Shown here one piece after another: positions 5,702 to 7,824 of a DNA stretch of 7,824 nucleotides (its first letter is position 1; each line of letters begins with the position of its first letter). The DNA is taken from NCBI GenBank assembly GCA_015488935.1, contig WFMU01000007.1:1-7824 (forward strand). The letters are read 5' to 3'. The notes under the pieces are model-generated. The model was not told the DNA's origin and ran no database searches. It worked only from the letters and a program-made list of their open reading frames with translations. Origin of the DNA: Flavobacteriaceae bacterium (GTDB lineage Bacteria > Bacteroidota > Bacteroidia > Flavobacteriales > Flavobacteriaceae). Made by a program: the position numbers and the translations under genes.

Positions 5702-7386
5702 TTTATTCTAAAAAAACTTTAGCACAATTGGTAATTAATGTTTGTGCCCAAAACGGTATTGAAACGGTAGTTGTTTCGCCAGGTTCGAGAAATGCACCGT
5801 TAAATATTGGTTTTTTTAACCATCCAAAAATAGAAACTTTAAGTGTAGTAGATGAACGTTCTGCGGCTTTTTTTGCTTTAGGAATAGCCCAACAAAGTAA
5901 AAAACCAGTTGCTCTAGTTTGTACTTCAGGTTCGGCATTGTTAAATTATTATCCAGCAATAGCTGAGGCATATTACAGTAATATTCCACTAGTAATATTA
6001 TCGGCAGATAGACCAAAACATTTATTAGATATTGGTGATGGACAAACCATCAATCAAAAAAATGTATTTAAAAACCACATTTTAATGTCGGCAAATTTAT
6101 TGGAAGAAAAAGATAGCGCAAATTTTTTATTACACAATTTTAATTTAACGCATAAAACGATTCGTAAAGCCATTACAAATAGAGGACCAGTACATATAAA
6201 TATTCCTTTTGATGAACCATTATACGATACCACAAAAGAAGCAATACTATTTCCAGAAATAAAAAAAGAAGAAAAAACTAGCTTGTTAGACGAAGTACCA
6301 TTAGATGTAGATGAATTAGAAACTTTTGCCAAAACATGGAATTATGCAAAAAAGAAAATGGTATTGATAGGAGTACATTACCCTTCGGAACTATTGCAAA
6401 CACAAATCAATTATATATTAGAAGATGAAAGTGTGTTGGTTTTAACCGAAACCACATCCAATATATACCATACTAAAATAATTAATGGAATAGATAAACT
6501 TATTGCTCCATTAACAGAAAAAGAACTTGTAGATTTAAAACCTGATATTTTACTGACTTTTGGAGGAATGATTGTTTCTAAAAAAATAAAACAATTTTTA
6601 AGAAATCACCAGCCAAAAAAGCATTGGCATGTTAGTAAAAATATTGCACGAAATACATTTCATTGTTTATCACAACATTTTAACATATCGATAGAACTAT
6701 TTTTTAGTCAATTTTTCTTTTTAACAAAAAATACAAAAAGTGACTATCAGAATAAATATGTGGCAATTAAAGCAGAAAGAGAAAAAAGACATGTAGCATA
6801 TTTAGATAAAACGGTATTTTCGGATTTAAAAGTATTTGATTTATGTTTAAAAACAATTCCGAATAATTACAATGTACAATTTGCAAATAGTTCCATTATT
6901 AGATATGCACAATTATTTAACTTAAATAAAACTTTGCAGGTATTTTGTAATCGCGGAACAAGTGGTATTGATGGGAGCACATCAACGGCAATAGGAGCAG
7001 CATACATAACCAACAAAAAAACAGTTTTTATAACAGGCGATATTAGTTTTTTTTACGATAGCAATGCTTTGTGGAACAAATATATAAATTCAGATTTTAG
7101 AATAATTCTAATCAATAATTCTGGTGGTGGTATTTTTAGATTTATTCCAGGACCACTATCTACTAATGCAGTTGCATTATTTGAAACGCCACACCAGCTT
7201 ACAGCATCGCATCTTTGTAAAATGCATCAAATTATTTATAAACAAGCAAGCGATTTAGGCACTTTAGAAAAGCAATTAAAAACCTTTTTTAATAAAAGTA
7301 ATAAACCAAAATTATTAGAAATACAAACACCGAGAGCGTTAAATGATATTGTATTAAAAGAATATTTTAAACACCTTAAAAGTTAA
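5698..7386 (+). CDS. menD: 2-succinyl-5-enolpyruvyl-6-hydroxy-3-cyclohexene-1-carboxylate synthase (MenD)
   Basis: A 562-residue thiamine-diphosphate enzyme that joins isochorismate and 2-oxoglutarate to give SEPHCHC, directly after MenF in menaquinone synthesis. The N-terminal pyrimidine-binding domain shows VVSPGSRNAPL (25-35), then DERSAAFFALGIAQ (52-65), whose E53 aligns with the Glu that activates the cofactor. CTSGSALLNYYPAIAEAYYS follows from 75, then DGQTINQ (114-120). The middle domain covers about 195-340. The C-terminal cofactor domain shows NRGTSGIDGSTSTA (418-431) and the GD...N motif from G447-D448 to N473-N474, followed by SGGGIFRFIPG (475-485). All expected key residues are present and the length is normal for the family. 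It is a cytosolic homo-oligomer in known cases. ATG 5698 fits, since family N-termini begin just before the KxLAQ-type helix. It may be expressed both from the menF transcript and from its own promoter. Confidence 0.96.
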   Translation: MIYSKKTLAQLVINVCAQNGIETVVVSPGSRNAPLNIGFFNHPKIETLSVVDERSAAFFALGIAQQSKKPVALVCTSGSALLNYYPAIAEAYYSNIPLVILSADRPKHLLDIGDGQTINQKNVFKNHILMSANLLEEKDSANFLLHNFNLTHKTIRKAITNRGPVHINIPFDEPLYDTTKEAILFPEIKKEEKTSLLDEVPLDVDELETFAKTWNYAKKKMVLIGVHYPSELLQTQINYILEDESVLVLTETTSNIYHTKIINGIDKLIAPLTEKELVDLKPDILLTFGGMIVSKKIKQFLRNHQPKKHWHVSKNIARNTFHCLSQHFNISIELFFSQFFFLTKNTKSDYQNKYVAIKAEREKRHVAYLDKTVFSDLKVFDLCLKTIPNNYNVQFANSSIIRYAQLFNLNKTLQVFCNRGTSGIDGSTSTAIGAAYITNKKTVFITGDISFFYDSNALWNKYINSDFRIILINNSGGGIFRFIPGPLSTNAVALFETPHQLTASHLCKMHQIIYKQASDLGTLEKQLKTFFNKSNKPKLLEIQTPRALNDIVLKEYFKHLKS

Positions 7387-7428
7387 CAATTTGTTGAAAA
7401 CTTATTTTAATTTTCACTTATAATTCAC

Positions 7429-7436
7429 TACATTTG
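7429..7436 (+). promoter_or_regulatory. -7 promoter element of the DUF2853 gene
   Basis: TACATTTG matches TANNTTTG exactly in the 100-base gap after menD. It leaves a leader of about 45 bases that becomes very A/T-rich just before the ATG, common for well-translated Bacteroidetes genes. A TTTT 20 bases upstream (7405-7408) is at best a degenerate -33 element. I see no clear terminator hairpin for menD in this gap. Confidence 0.45.
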
Positions 7437-7486
7437 AGGAGTAAGAAATTATAAAGTAATTATTAACCATTAATAAAATAAATATT

Positions 7487-7824
7487 ATGAGCAAAAGAGA
7501 TGATTTAATAGCATTGTACAAGAAAGAATTAAAGGAAAAAGCCGGAGTTGATGCTGACATGGATTTGTTAACTAAAGTAACTATTGGTTGTGGACCTTCT
7601 ATTTACAATAAAGATGCTGCATCTGTTGCATGTGGTCAGGCAAGTGAGTTAGAAACAGTGAAAAAGAACTATTTAATCAAAAAATTAGGTCTTAAAGATG
7701 GACCAAAATTAGATGAGGCTATTAAAGAAGTTTGTGAACAATTAGGAACTTCTAACAGAAATAAATACAGAGCAATGTTCTATTATTTATTATGTGTTAA
7801 GTTTGGTAAACAAAACGTTTACTA
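7487..7824 (+). CDS. DUF2853 family protein (3' end at window edge)
   Basis: The frame opens with MSKRDDLIALYKKELKEK and continues for 112 codons to the window edge, where only TA of the next codon is visible. The blocks MDLLTKVTIGCGPSIYNKDA (25-44), SELETVKKNYLIKKLGL (53-69) and RNKYRAMFYYLLCVKFGK (91-108) follow the DUF2853 family, small proteins of about 105-115 residues. The gene is therefore probably complete except for the last base of a TAA or TAG. It has no signal peptide, no membrane segment, and five cysteines (C35, C49, C83, C103 among clearly visible positions plus none in a CxxC pair), so no metal site is evident. The function is unknown. It follows menD with its own -7 box, so it need not be a menaquinone gene. 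Confidence 0.85.
   Translation, partial: MSKRDDLIALYKKELKEKAGVDADMDLLTKVTIGCGPSIYNKDAASVACGQASELETVKKNYLIKKLGLKDGPKLDEAIKEVCEQLGTSNRNKYRAMFYYLLCVKFGKQNVY

Noticed and set aside
5816..6332. Two minus-strand ORFs (66 and 92 codons) inside menD
   Set aside because: Both overlap conserved MenD coding sequence and have no domain-like pattern or promoter.
7385..7395. AACAA-T-TTGTT inverted repeat after menD as a terminator
   Set aside because: The spacer is one base, so only three pairs could form with a realistic loop, and there is no following T tract.

Overview
The window looks like chromosomal DNA from a marine-type member of the Flavobacteriaceae (Bacteroidetes). The base composition is strongly AT-rich. 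Starts are preceded by A/T-rich sequence rather than a clear Shine-Dalgarno. Several genes have the Bacteroidetes -7 promoter element TANNTTTG close to the start. The proteins (a GldM relative, a YgiQ-type radical SAM enzyme, flavobacterial-style menaquinone enzymes, a DUF2853 protein) fit that group. Coding density is very high: no gene-free stretch exceeds about 100 bases, and I see no tRNA, rRNA, IS element, CRISPR array or phage signature.

Left part (1-3465, + strand): what may be the last codons of an upstream gene overlap, by ATGA, a 458-residue lipoprotein with the body of the gliding/type IX secretion motor protein GldM. It lacks GldM's N-terminal membrane helix and one middle domain. 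A YgiQ-family radical SAM gene follows, with a -7 box only four bases before its start codon. It ends 23 bases short of a convergent minus-strand gene.

Middle (3489-4063): a minus-strand gene for a pRiA4b ORF-3-like protein with an acidic tail. A short divergent intergenic region carries a -7 box on each strand.

Right part (4064-7824, + strand): the first steps of menaquinone synthesis. A hotdog thioesterase (MenI-like) is followed after two bases by an isochorismate synthase (MenF) that starts with TTG. MenD comes next with its own -7 box and a 15-codon upstream ORF whose stop overlaps the menD start. Then comes a DUF2853 protein that runs to the window edge. MenF makes isochorismate from chorismate. 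MenD condenses it with 2-oxoglutarate to SEPHCHC. The thioesterase plausibly hydrolyses DHNA-CoA at the late step. The remaining men genes are not in this window.

Most of the window is ordinary housekeeping. The items most worth a second look are the GldM-like lipoprotein, the small ORF coupled to menD, and the promoter geometry suggesting leaderless transcripts. I see no convincing evidence of a wholly new multi-gene system.
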